Below are positions 1-8,218 of a stretch of DNA of 38,000 nt, in pieces. The DNA comes from Flavobacteriaceae bacterium (GTDB taxonomy: Bacteria; Bacteroidota; Bacteroidia; Flavobacteriales; Flavobacteriaceae). The stretch lies in contig JAHEMZ010000023.1 of NCBI GenBank assembly GCA_024643385.1, forward strand, positions 1 through 38,000. Reading direction: 5' to 3'. Each line of letters begins with the position of its first letter. The first letter of the stretch is position 1. The notes under the pieces were generated by a model. That model was not told the DNA's origin and made no database searches. It saw nothing but the letters and a program-made list of their open reading frames with translations. A program made the position numbers and the translations under genes.

Positions 1-13
1 GCAGCTCAGATTC

Positions 14-1474
14 TTACTTACTAGCGATAGCCTTTTTGGCAGGCTTCTTATAATTGAAAAGCTCTTTTTCTTTAATGAGATGAGCCACACCTTCAGGAAG
101 CATTTCTTCCCATCCGGATTCATCCTGCTCGATTTTTTTCAGTACCTCTCTGGAGAAAACACTTAGGATATCCGGATTGAAATCAGTTATATCTACCAGC
201 TTTCCATTGTATTTGAAGAACTTGTACAATTCTTTCATTCTTGGATGTACTTTCAGGTTATCACTAGTAATAAGTTCTCCGGTTTCGGGATCTAACATAG
301 GGTAGAGGTATACTTTTAGGTCCTTGAAGAATAATTTTCCGAACGCTTCCAGGATACCGCCACTTAAATGTCGATAGTACTTTTCATCAAAGATATCCAC
401 TAAGTTATTGATCCCCATAGTCAAGCCCATACGACTCTTGGTATAGTTTGAAAAATATTCCACTAGCTTGTAATACTCCTGAAAGTTAGAGATCATTACC
501 GTCTGGCCTAAAGAACAAAGTAGTCGCGCACGATCCATAAAATCCTGTTCATCGATTTCCCCTTCCGCCCGAAGATTGGATAAGGTAATTTCAAAGATCA
601 CCAGGGTCTTCTTTAGATCCACACGATTTTCCTTTAGGAACATTTCGTAGGAGCGTTCATACATGTCCATATTTACCTTGGTTACAGGACGAAAGCTTCC
701 GCGCAAAGCCAAAACATTCTTTTTATACAGAATACGGGCAGGTAGGATATTATTTCCATCGGGACCAAAAATCACCGCTTCAGTCATTCCGTTCTTAATA
801 AGTTGTAAACTCATTAACCGGTTGTCTACCGCTTCGAACTTTGGTCCCGTAAAGTTGATGGTATCTATTTCTAATTTGTCCTTATCAATATGGTCGTAGA
901 GGTATCGCAACAACTTTTTTGGTTGATCGTGCTTGTAATAGGCTCCGTAGATAAGGTTTACCCCTAAAATTCCCAATGTTTGTTGCTGTAAAACGGCTTC
1001 GGTTTCTTTAAAACGAATGTGAAGTACTATTTCACTATAGGCTTCATCAGGATTTGTTTGATAACGGATCCCAACCCATCCATGTCCCAGGTATTGCTTA
1101 GCAAAGTCGATAGTGGCAACGGTATTGGCAAAGGCAAAGAACAATTTATTCGGATGTTTTTCTCGAGAAATACGCTCTTCGATCAACTTTACTTCGTGAG
1201 AAAGCATTTTCTTGAGCCTGGATTCGGTCACATAGCGCCCGTCCGGCTCTTCTCCATATATGGCATCACTAAAGTCTTTATCATAAGCAGACATGGTCTT
1301 CGCGATGGTTCCAGAGGCGCCGCCGGCACGAAAGAAATTACGCACCGTTTCTTGACCCGCGCCAATTTCAGCAAAGGTTCCGTAAATGTGTTCGTTGAGA
1401 TTGATTCGAAGGGCCTTGTCCTTTATAGAAGGTATCGTCTGAAAATTCTTGTCCCCCGGAATGATTTCTGGCAT
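14..1474 (-). CDS. Conserved flavobacterial protein of unknown function
   Basis: Encodes about 486 residues. I recognise it as a protein widely conserved in Flavobacteriia, but I know of no proven function. No signal peptide or membrane segment is visible, so it is probably cytoplasmic. The N-terminal part has a Gly/Ala-rich stretch (AEIGAGQETVRNFFRAGGAS, about residues 35-55), and the tail is Lys/Ala-rich (YKKPAKKAIASK). The reading frame extends upstream to a TTG at 1513. I chose the ATG at 1474 because a -7 element (TATCTTTG, 1502-1509) sits directly against that extension. It lies downstream of the transhydrogenase genes on the same strand but about 130 bases away, so it is probably a separate transcript. 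From memory, related proteins carry unrelated product names such as TonB receptor or nucleotide adenylyltransferase. I see no motif that supports either. Confidence 0.75.
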   Translation of the reverse strand: MPEIIPGDKNFQTIPSIKDKALRINLNEHIYGTFAEIGAGQETVRNFFRAGGASGTIAKTMSAYDKDFSDAIYGEEPDGRYVTESRLKKMLSHEVKLIEERISREKHPNKLFFAFANTVATIDFAKQYLGHGWVGIRYQTNPDEAYSEIVLHIRFKETEAVLQQQTLGILGVNLIYGAYYKHDQPKKLLRYLYDHIDKDKLEIDTINFTGPKFEAVDNRLMSLQLIKNGMTEAVIFGPDGNNILPARILYKKNVLALRGSFRPVTKVNMDMYERSYEMFLKENRVDLKKTLVIFEITLSNLRAEGEIDEQDFMDRARLLCSLGQTVMISNFQEYYKLVEYFSNYTKSRMGLTMGINNLVDIFDEKYYRHLSGGILEAFGKLFFKDLKVYLYPMLDPETGELITSDNLKVHPRMKELYKFFKYNGKLVDITDFNPDILSVFSREVLKKIEQDESGWEEMLPEGVAHLIKEKELFNYKKPAKKAIASK

Positions 1475-1501
1475 AGCAACTTTGTTATTCGTAATCGGCA
1501 A

Positions 1502-1509
1502 CAAAGATA
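1502..1509 (-). promoter_or_regulatory. Bacteroidetes -7 element for the gene at 14-1474
   Basis: The minus strand reads TATCTTTG, an exact TAnnTTTG match, 27 bases before the ATG. No TTG -33 element is found at the usual spacing, so this is a partial promoter call. Confidence 0.45.
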
Positions 1510-1601
1510 ACAAATAGCCTATGTAATCTTAAAAAATTAAGTTAATAAATAAAACCCTGTGGATTAAGTTTGGTAAGTCTCTAGCTATATTTAGGAACAG
1601 T

Positions 1602-2996
1602 TTACATGCCTTTTATCTCGGAAATAAGTTCCTGAATTACTTTTTTAGCATCTCCAAATAACATGGAAGTCTTCGGATGATAAAACAACTCATTTTCGAT
1701 ACCGGCGTAGCCGGGTTTCATACTGCGTTTGTTTACGATCACTTTTTTGGCGTTCTCCACCTCTAAGATCGGCATACCATAGATAGGACTTGATTTATCG
1801 TTGTGAGCAGCAGGATTTACAACATCGTTGGCCCCAACAACAAACACTACGTCTGTATTCTGAAATTCAGGGTTTACATCTTCCATCTCAGCTAATTTAC
1901 TGTATTCCACATTTGTTTCTGCTAACAGAACATTCATATGACCGGGCATTCGTCCGGCAACGGGGTGAATGGCGTATTTAACTTCAACGCCTCTACTTAC
2001 CAGAAGTTCTTCCAACTCATGAATCGCATGTTGCGCCTGGGCAACGGCTAATCCATAACCGGGTACAAAAATCACCCGTTTAGAATAATTCATTAAGATA
2101 GCGACATCACTCACCGTGGTTTTTTTAATTTCACCCTCGAAGGTATCACTTGTGACTTCCGAACTATCACTCGATTTATCCCCAAATCCACCAAATAATA
2201 CACTTACCAACGATCGGTTCATGGCATTACACATGGCAAAAGTTAGTATGGTCCCTGCCGAGCCTACTAATATTCCTCCGGTAAGCAGTACCATGTTTCC
2301 GTATAGAAAACCACTTAATGCAGCTGCCAAACCCGTAAATGAGTTCAAGAGCGATATGACCACAGGCATATCGGCACCTCCGATCGGAAGAACGAAAATC
2401 ACACCATAGAATATAGCTGCGAGAAATAGTAAATAAAGGAATAATTGACTATCGGAACCTGACCATACCATATAAGCGGCAAAGACTAAAATTCCTAAAA
2501 TTACTAGATTATTAATCAGATTATATTTCGGTAGGCGTATAGGTTTCGCGAGGGTTCCATTCAGTTTGCCCCATGCGATCATACTTCCGGAAAAAGAAAT
2601 GCTACCAATAATAACCCCTCCTAAGATGGTAAGTATCGATAATCGGTGATCCGTGTAATGAGCAAATTCTATAAGTCCTATCAATGCGGCACTGGCACCT
2701 CCCATACCGTTAAATAAGGAAACCAGCTCAGGCATTTTGGTCATTTTTACGCGTCGGGCCACTACCCAACCACTAATTGTCCCAATAAGTATTGCCACTC
2801 CTATCAAGAGGTAGATAAAGGTGGGTACATCTCCCTGATAAAAAAATATGGTTCCAAGAATGGCTAAAGTCATACCGGATGCCGCGATAAGATTTCCCCT
2901 GCGCGCGGTTTCAGGATGTCCTAACATTTTTAATCCTAATATATAGGTGATTGATGCAACTAAATAAATCAATTCGAGGCTAAAGCTATAGTCCAT
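1602..2996 (-). CDS. pntB: NAD(P) transhydrogenase subunit beta
   Basis: Beta subunit of the proton-translocating transhydrogenase, which drives hydride transfer from NADH to NADP+ using the proton gradient in the inner membrane. The 464 residues are of normal family length. The first ~265 residues form a series of hydrophobic helices (domain II). The C-terminal NADP(H)-binding domain III shows GYGLAVAQAQ (313-322), HPVAGRMPGHMN (344-355) and GANDVVNPAA (388-397), all hallmark motifs. At the position of E. coli PntB His91 (after MPELV) this protein has Asn96. Its ATG overlaps the stop of pntAb by one base (TAATG), implying translational coupling. It is the last gene of the three-gene operon. 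Confidence 0.96.
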   Translation of the reverse strand: MDYSFSLELIYLVASITYILGLKMLGHPETARRGNLIAASGMTLAILGTIFFYQGDVPTFIYLLIGVAILIGTISGWVVARRVKMTKMPELVSLFNGMGGASAALIGLIEFAHYTDHRLSILTILGGVIIGSISFSGSMIAWGKLNGTLAKPIRLPKYNLINNLVILGILVFAAYMVWSGSDSQLFLYLLFLAAIFYGVIFVLPIGGADMPVVISLLNSFTGLAAALSGFLYGNMVLLTGGILVGSAGTILTFAMCNAMNRSLVSVLFGGFGDKSSDSSEVTSDTFEGEIKKTTVSDVAILMNYSKRVIFVPGYGLAVAQAQHAIHELEELLVSRGVEVKYAIHPVAGRMPGHMNVLLAETNVEYSKLAEMEDVNPEFQNTDVVFVVGANDVVNPAAHNDKSSPIYGMPILEVENAKKVIVNKRSMKPGYAGIENELFYHPKTSMLFGDAKKVIQELISEIKGM

Positions 2997-3304
2997 TATT
3001 TTTTCTTTTTAAACATTTCCAACATACGATCGGTCACAACAAATCCTCCCACCACATTCAAGGTTCCGAGGATGACGGCCACAAAGCCCAACGCCAGAGC
3101 TATTTTATTTTCAGGCTCAGCTCCCAGCATTACCAAAATGGCTCCAATGATGATGACGCCATGAATTGCATTGGCACCCGACATCAGAGGGGTATGTAAT
3201 ACCGCCGGAACATGTCCGATAATTTCAACCCCTACGAATATCATTAGTATGATTATGTATACCATTTGTAGGTTGTTCGCTATAAAATCGATTAATTCTG
3301 TCAT
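2996..3304 (-). CDS. pntAb: NAD(P) transhydrogenase subunit alpha2 (membrane part)
   Basis: Small membrane subunit of 102 residues with three hydrophobic helices (about 12-30, 47-61 and 67-88). It corresponds to the membrane tail of E. coli PntA, which is a separate gene in the three-subunit transhydrogenases of Rhodospirillum rubrum and Thermus. The diagnostic segment HTPLMSGANAIHG spans residues 37-49, and His37 lies where a functional membrane histidine is placed in the Thermus enzyme. A Lys-rich tail (FKKKK) ends the protein. It lies 8 bases after pntAa and overlaps pntB by one base, so the three subunits are co-transcribed and probably co-translated. Confidence 0.95.
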   Translation of the reverse strand: MTELIDFIANNLQMVYIIILMIFVGVEIIGHVPAVLHTPLMSGANAIHGVIIIGAILVMLGAEPENKIALALGFVAVILGTLNVVGGFVVTDRMLEMFKKKK

Positions 3305-3312
3305 AGTTATAC

Positions 3313-4419
3313 TTATTTTCCGTTTTGTCTTATAGTACCATTCTGAATGATAAGTGTTGCATTTGTGATCTCATCTTCCAGATTAAACTCGAACTGAGTT
3401 TCCTTGGTTAAATGATTGATGAAATTGTACATATTCTTGCCGAATAACTCACTGGCATTTGTGGAAACACTTTCAGGAGAAATGGTCGTTCCAATGATCT
3501 TCACCCCATTCTTTATAACGATCTTGTTCATTTTGCTAAACGCACAATTTCCACCTTGGTCGGCAGCCAGATCAATGATCACTGAACCGTTCTTCATTTG
3601 ATTTACTTGATCCTCTTCAATAAGTAATGGCGATTTTCGGCCGGGAACCATGGCGGTTGTGATCACAAGATCCGCTTGAAACAGGGATTTATTCACCGCT
3701 TCTTTTTGTCGCCTTGCGTATTCTTCAGAAGCCACTTTGGCATACACACTTGTTTCTGTATTCCCATCGTCTTCAACTACTATAAATTTAGCCCCTAACG
3801 ATTCGGTTTGTTCTTTGGTCTCAGGTCTGATATCCGTAGCTTCCACGATGGCTCCCAGACGCTTAGCGGTGGCAATGGCTTGCAGCCCGGCAACGCCCAC
3901 TCCATAAACAAGAACTCTTGCTGGTGTTATCGTACCCGCCGGTGTCATCATTAAGGGAAGGATCTTGGTCATTTCAAATGCACCTCGTATTACAGCCTTG
4001 TACCCTGCAAGGTTGCTTTGTGAGCTCAAAACGTCCATATCCTGAGCCCTGGAAATACGGGGAATAGCATCCATAGAAAAAGCAGTTGCTCCGGTAGCGG
4101 CAATCTCTTTCATTAATTCGGGATGGGATTTATGAAATAATTGACTGATCAAAATATGACTCTTTTTAACCAATTTTAAATCGTCTTGATCAAAAGGATT
4201 TATTTTAATAAGCACATTGGCCTCCTTAAAAATAACGCCTCTTTTTTCGACCATAGCTCCAACTTCTTTGTAGTCCTTATCTTTAAAGGAAGCATTATCT
4301 CCGGCATCAACTTCCACCATGATGGAGAATCCAAGATCAATTAATTGTTTTGCATTTTTTGGGGTAATCGAAACACGAGTTTCTCCCTTTTGCGTTTCTT
4401 TTAGAATTCCTATTAACAT
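3313..4419 (-). CDS. pntAa: NAD(P) transhydrogenase subunit alpha1 (NAD-binding)
   Basis: NAD(H)-binding domain I subunit of proton-translocating transhydrogenase, 368 residues and soluble. The N-terminus resembles alanine dehydrogenase (MLIGILKETQKGETRVSITP). The dinucleotide-binding loop is GVGVAGLQA near residue 173, followed by EATDIRPETKEQ and a late AADQGGNCAF segment, all typical of PntA/AlaDH. It lacks the membrane helices that E. coli PntA carries at its C-terminus; these are encoded by the next gene. It is the first gene of the pntAa-pntAb-pntB operon. It is transcribed divergently from the metallo-hydrolase gene at 4660, and the 240-base intergenic stretch holds no exact TAnnTTTG that I could assign to either gene. 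Confidence 0.96.
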   Translation of the reverse strand: MLIGILKETQKGETRVSITPKNAKQLIDLGFSIMVEVDAGDNASFKDKDYKEVGAMVEKRGVIFKEANVLIKINPFDQDDLKLVKKSHILISQLFHKSHPELMKEIAATGATAFSMDAIPRISRAQDMDVLSSQSNLAGYKAVIRGAFEMTKILPLMMTPAGTITPARVLVYGVGVAGLQAIATAKRLGAIVEATDIRPETKEQTESLGAKFIVVEDDGNTETSVYAKVASEEYARRQKEAVNKSLFQADLVITTAMVPGRKSPLLIEEDQVNQMKNGSVIIDLAADQGGNCAFSKMNKIVIKNGVKIIGTTISPESVSTNASELFGKNMYNFINHLTKETQFEFNLEDEITNATLIIQNGTIRQNGK

Positions 4420-4659
4420 ACAGTGTATATTATAATTTTGATACTGTAAAATTAGAATTAAATTTACAGCAGAGTCTGACCATTGTCAGCTTTTGGTATT
4501 TATTTAGTAATAAATAGCTAAACTCTTAAAGGTGAAGGGAGCAAGTTAAGAAAAGTAAAAAAGATTTTCCGTATTCAGTTCAAAGTAAATTAATTGAAAT
4601 AGTTTCTTTTATAGGACCTGATTGACCATAAAATATTCGATTTTTGCCATAAGTAAATT

Positions 4660-5424
4660 ATGAAGGTAACTTTTCTCGGCACCGGCACATCCCAAGGAAT
4701 TCCCGTAATTGGGAGTCATCATCCGGTATGTTTAAGCGATAACCCGAAAGACAAACGATTGCGTGTCTCCATTCTGTTACAATGGGATGAATTTACTTAT
4801 GCGGTGGACTGTGGCCCCGATTTTAGACAACAGATGTTAAGGGCCAAAGTGGAGCGACTGGACGGATTATTATTAACGCATGAGCACAATGATCATATAG
4901 CAGGATTGGATGACATCCGTCCGTTCAACTTTCGGCAGGGTGACCTACCCTTTTATGCAGAAGACCGGGTCTTTTCTGCTTTAAAACACCGCTTCGCCTA
5001 TATCTTTGAAACGGTGAATAAATATCCGGGAGCCCCTGCCATTATTGAAAATGTGATAGATAAAAATACCGTCTTCACCTTGGGAGGGAAGAAAATTATT
5101 CCGGTAGAAGCTATGCATGCCGACCTGCCCGTTCTGGGATTTCGGGTGGATGATTTTGCCTATATGACCGACGTGAAAACGATCAGCACCACGGAGCGCA
5201 ATAAACTCAGAGGATTGAAAGTTTTAGTGTTGAATGCCTTGCGCATAAAACCACATGAGTCTCATCTTAACTTGGATGAGGCCATGGAAATGGTAAACGA
5301 TCTGAAGCCGGAAACCGTGTACTTTACACATATAAGTCATTTGTTAGGATTCCATGATGAAGTGGAATCTCAATTGCCCAAAGGGGTTCATTTGGCGTAT
5401 GATACATTAAAAATCACTGTATAA
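4660..5424 (+). CDS. Metallo-beta-lactamase-fold hydrolase (PhnP/RNase Z-like)
   Basis: A 254-residue metallo-beta-lactamase-superfamily protein. The N-terminus MKVTFLGTGTSQGIPVIG and the zinc motif HEHNDH (residues 74-79) are typical of the PhnP/RNase Z branch, which includes phosphoribosyl cyclic phosphodiesterases. Further likely ligands are His153 (EAMHADLP), the Asp in YMTDVKT and the His in TVYFTHISH. An N-terminal Cys in HPVCLSDNPKD recalls a structural zinc site of PhnP relatives. Members are often annotated as MBL-fold metallo-hydrolases. No phosphonate-use genes are nearby, so a PhnP role is not supported by context and the substrate is unknown. It is followed after one base (TAAGATG) by the membrane-anchored protein at 5426. 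Confidence 0.88.
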   Translation: MKVTFLGTGTSQGIPVIGSHHPVCLSDNPKDKRLRVSILLQWDEFTYAVDCGPDFRQQMLRAKVERLDGLLLTHEHNDHIAGLDDIRPFNFRQGDLPFYAEDRVFSALKHRFAYIFETVNKYPGAPAIIENVIDKNTVFTLGGKKIIPVEAMHADLPVLGFRVDDFAYMTDVKTISTTERNKLRGLKVLVLNALRIKPHESHLNLDEAMEMVNDLKPETVYFTHISHLLGFHDEVESQLPKGVHLAYDTLKITV

Positions 5425-5425
5425 G

Positions 5426-5920
5426 ATGAAGTCCAAAATATTTATGTACCTGTTTTTTTTCGCCATTCTTTTGGTTCTATTTCAGTATATGAATGAGAAA
5501 TCCATATTTGAATCGCAGGAAAAAAAGATCAACCTTCTTTCCGCTAAGATGACAAAAGCGAATGATTCCATTGCCGTTCTAAGTGATAAGGTAAGTGAAT
5601 TGAATTACTTTACGCTGCAAGGAAATGAAAACGCAATGACCTATTTAGAAAACCTGGGTATGGATCCTTCGCGGGTAGAACAACTGGTCGCTGATGCCAT
5701 TTATGAAAGGAATTTTGATCAGGGCGGAAACTCTTTAGTTCCTATGGAAGGCATGTACGGAAAGTGGATGGTCAATAAAGTTAAATTCTTAAATCATCGT
5801 TGGGTGTTGGCCGATTTCAGTGACGGGAAATATTGGGGTGAAATGGTGTTGGAGTATTTCTTTGATGAGCAGAATCAACTGGATCTGAAAGTATTGTCCT
5901 CAGTATTGTATCCTAATTAA
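5426..5920 (+). CDS. Membrane-anchored coiled-coil protein, unknown function
   Basis: 164 residues that I do not recognise functionally. It starts with a short positive stretch and one hydrophobic helix (about residues 5-21), which looks like a signal anchor. A predicted coiled coil follows (about 27-60, many Lys/Glu/Ser with heptad-like Leu/Ile). The C-terminal half is globular and rich in Trp and Tyr (GKWMVNKVKFLNHRWVLADF). There is no lipobox Cys. It starts one base after the metallo-hydrolase stop, so the two are almost certainly one operon. The job of the pair is not evident. Confidence 0.8.
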   Translation: MKSKIFMYLFFFAILLVLFQYMNEKSIFESQEKKINLLSAKMTKANDSIAVLSDKVSELNYFTLQGNENAMTYLENLGMDPSRVEQLVADAIYERNFDQGGNSLVPMEGMYGKWMVNKVKFLNHRWVLADFSDGKYWGEMVLEYFFDEQNQLDLKVLSSVLYPN

Positions 5921-5989
5921 GACTTTTAAAATAGATTGCGTTTAATATTCAATTTCCAATTGGTTTTATGGGCTTTGGGTTCGCAGTTA

Positions 5990-6643
5990 TCAACCGTTTT
6001 GTTGCAACCAGGTTTTTAATTCGTAAAAATTTTGTGGAGCCACGCCATGACCTACGGGAAATTCGGAATAGTGGCAAGGGATACTTAAACTTTTAAGAAA
6101 TGGGGCTGTTTTACGGGCCCAATCTACCGGAATGATCTGATCCGCACTGCCATGAGAAGAATATACACGTAACTTACTGAAATCGTTGTGCTCATAGTCT
6201 TCTTTTAATATTTTCGAATTGATATAACCACTGAGACCAATAACATTCTTAACTTTTTCCGGATAACTCAAGGCAACAGCGAAACTTAGGATTGTTCCCT
6301 GACTGAACCCTAGTAATGTCATTCGATCTTTATCCACCGGGTATTTTGCTACAATTTCATCGAGTACCGAACTCACCAATTCTCTGGACTCTATGGCTTG
6401 GGCGTCATCACTCCACTTTCCTTGAGAGGCATCAAAATAGATATTATACCAAGCGTTTCCATAGGGTTGTAGGTTGAAAGGTGCTTTCAAGGCGATGATC
6501 ACATATTCGGAGGGTAATTCCGAAGCAAATGAGAACAGATCATTTTCATCACTGCCATAACCATGAAGCATAACGATCACCGGGGCATTTTCAGCTAGCG
6601 TACTTGGTTTATAATTATGTACTAAGGAAAGGTTCTGTTTCAT
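5990..6643 (-). CDS. Alpha/beta hydrolase, carboxylesterase/phospholipase family
   Basis: A serine hydrolase of 217 residues in the Abhydrolase_2 (phospholipase/carboxylesterase) family, which is usual in length. The oxyanion-hole region is MLHGYGSDEND (25-35). The nucleophile elbow is GFSQG with Ser114. The Asp of the triad is Asp168 (HGSADQIIP) and the His is His199 (PVGHGVAP), so the triad is complete. No signal peptide is visible, so it is probably cytoplasmic. It lies 20 bases after the small membrane protein gene and is the last gene of an operon that begins with the BatA-like protein. The natural ester substrate cannot be inferred. Confidence 0.9.
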   Translation of the reverse strand: MKQNLSLVHNYKPSTLAENAPVIVMLHGYGSDENDLFSFASELPSEYVIIALKAPFNLQPYGNAWYNIYFDASQGKWSDDAQAIESRELVSSVLDEIVAKYPVDKDRMTLLGFSQGTILSFAVALSYPEKVKNVIGLSGYINSKILKEDYEHNDFSKLRVYSSHGSADQIIPVDWARKTAPFLKSLSIPCHYSEFPVGHGVAPQNFYELKTWLQQNG

Positions 6644-6663
6644 GCACTAACATTCGTTGCGGA

Positions 6664-6972
6664 CTAGTCTAAAAACTTAAACCATTCTTGAAATTTATCA
6701 CTCAGGTAGGGGATTCCTTGCTTTTTTCCTATGGTTGCCATAATTACACTATAAAGCCAAAGTCCTGCTACCGGCCAATATAAAAAGTATCCGATCGCGT
6801 AATTTTGAAGAATATTTGCCATAAAAAGACCTATTAGGAGTCCGAACATATTTTTAATATGCCAGGTGGCAAATTCGCTCTTGTATTCCTTATTGATAAA
6901 ATAGGCAATGATGAATCCTATAAAAGTCAAATAAGCAATAACGGCTTTGGTTTTTGGAGAGGGATTATTCAT
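6664..6972 (-). CDS. Small membrane protein (Tic20/DUF4870-like)
   Basis: 102 residues with three to four hydrophobic segments (about 9-25, 42-56 and 63-83). The layout NKEYKSEFATWHIKNMFGLLIGLF resembles small Bacteroidetes membrane proteins often labelled import component protein, and is loosely like DUF4870/Tic20 domains. That assignment is from general resemblance only. Its start overlaps the end of the dihydroorotase-like gene by 8 bases, and the esterase follows after 20 bases, so it is embedded in the four-gene operon. No catalytic motif is visible. Confidence 0.75.
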   Translation of the reverse strand: MNNPSPKTKAVIAYLTFIGFIIAYFINKEYKSEFATWHIKNMFGLLIGLFMANILQNYAIGYFLYWPVAGLWLYSVIMATIGKKQGIPYLSDKFQEWFKFLD

Positions 6973-8218
6973 TGAATATGTTTTGACGGTTATTTATGAT
7001 TCCGTACACTTTACCTTTCATTTTTTGTCCCAACAGCGCTGCATTCTTAGAGGCCGAGCGTATATGTTCTTCTCCGAAGATCCATTCTTTATCAGGATTG
7101 AACAAGGTAAGATTTGCTTTAGCACCTTCGACAATTTCAACGCTTGTAAGGCCGAAAGTAGCTTTTAATCCTGTAAGCGCTTTGATCGTGGTTTCCAGGT
7201 CCGTGATCTTTAAAAGCGCCCCGAAACAGCTTTCAAGTCCGATACTGCCGAAGAGGGCATGATCGAATTCTGTGCGTTTGTGTTCCACATCGATCGGATT
7301 ATGATCGCTGGTCACCCCGTCTATCGTTCCTTCTTTCAGCCCTTTTAGAAGAGCCTTTCTATCCTTTTCGGTACGCAGTGGCGGTATTAACTTATAATGG
7401 GTGTCGAAACCGCTCAACACATCATCGGTAAGGTATAAGTGGTTGATGGATACACTACAACTTACTTGTAGCCCTCTCTTTTTGGCGTCTTTGATGAGCT
7501 GTACCGATTTTTCGGTCGATATGGTAGGGATGTGTAATTTCCCTCCGCTGTATTCCAGTAAGTAAAGGTCGCGAGCGATTTGTAGTTCTTCGGCCAGGGC
7601 AGGAATTCCTTTTAGACCTAATCGGGTTCCGTTCACTTCTTCATTGACCATTCCGTTCTTGGCGACAGAATTTTCTAAGGGAAAGGATTGGACCAGTCCG
7701 TTAAAGCTTTGCACATATTGCAGGGCTAGTTTCATAAGGTTTGCGCTGGCAATGGGTTTTTGATAATCGTAGAAGGATATAGCACCTGCGTTGTGCATAT
7801 CGAACAATTCGGCCAGATCTACACCTTCACTTTTAACGGTTAGTGCGCCAATAGGATAGACATCCACAGGACTGTTTTGTATTTTTGACTGAAGGAATTT
7901 TATATCCGATTTCGAGTCGGTCACCGGGTAGGTGTTTGCGTTTACGGCTACCGCTGTGAATCCACTTTGGGCGGCAGTATGGATTCCGTTCTCAAGGGTC
8001 TCCCGTTCTTCAAAGCCAGGTTCTCCAAAGGAAGTTGAACTATCGAACCAACCAGAAGACACATGAAGGTTTTTGACAGAAAGGACAGTGGCCTTAGGAT
8101 CGGACAAAGAGGAGCCTATTTTTTGGATGACTCCATTTTCAATAAGAATGTCCCTTTTCTTTAAATGATGTTTGCTGTTGGGGTCAACAATAGTAGCGGA
8201 TTTGAGTAGCATCTTCAT
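6965..8218 (-). CDS. Dihydroorotase-like protein, metal ligands lost
   Basis: An amidohydrolase-fold protein of 417 residues, the length of type I dihydroorotases and colinear with them from the N-terminal small beta domain to the C-terminal LTLFNPDKEW region. The catalytic signature D-x-H-x-H-x-R-E-P-G appears here as D59-S-S-T-S-F-G-E-P-G68, so both metal His are Ser and the Arg is Gly. The later His sites are also changed: Thr232 (HIPTIST), Asn259 (SINHL) and Phe179 where H-x-E-D is expected. Only the late Asp (SDHNP, Asp305) remains. It is therefore unlikely to hydrolyse dihydroorotate. Precedent is the inactive PyrC' partner of Pseudomonas aspartate transcarbamoylase, but no pyrB is nearby. 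The start is the ATG at 8218 in a TGATG overlap with the BatA-like gene; a TTG at 8221 is less likely. Confidence 0.9.
   Translation of the reverse strand: MKMLLKSATIVDPNSKHHLKKRDILIENGVIQKIGSSLSDPKATVLSVKNLHVSSGWFDSSTSFGEPGFEERETLENGIHTAAQSGFTAVAVNANTYPVTDSKSDIKFLQSKIQNSPVDVYPIGALTVKSEGVDLAELFDMHNAGAISFYDYQKPIASANLMKLALQYVQSFNGLVQSFPLENSVAKNGMVNEEVNGTRLGLKGIPALAEELQIARDLYLLEYSGGKLHIPTISTEKSVQLIKDAKKRGLQVSCSVSINHLYLTDDVLSGFDTHYKLIPPLRTEKDRKALLKGLKEGTIDGVTSDHNPIDVEHKRTEFDHALFGSIGLESCFGALLKITDLETTIKALTGLKATFGLTSVEIVEGAKANLTLFNPDKEWIFGEEHIRSASKNAALLGQKMKGKVYGIINNRQNIFNE

Noticed and set aside
1019-1510. A 163-residue open frame on the plus strand
   Set aside because: It lies fully inside the conserved minus-strand gene 14-1474 and its translation has no recognisable domain; it is a shadow frame.
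4660-5424. Phosphonate-use gene phnP
   Set aside because: The fold fits, but no other phosphonate genes are nearby, so only a general metallo-hydrolase call is supported.
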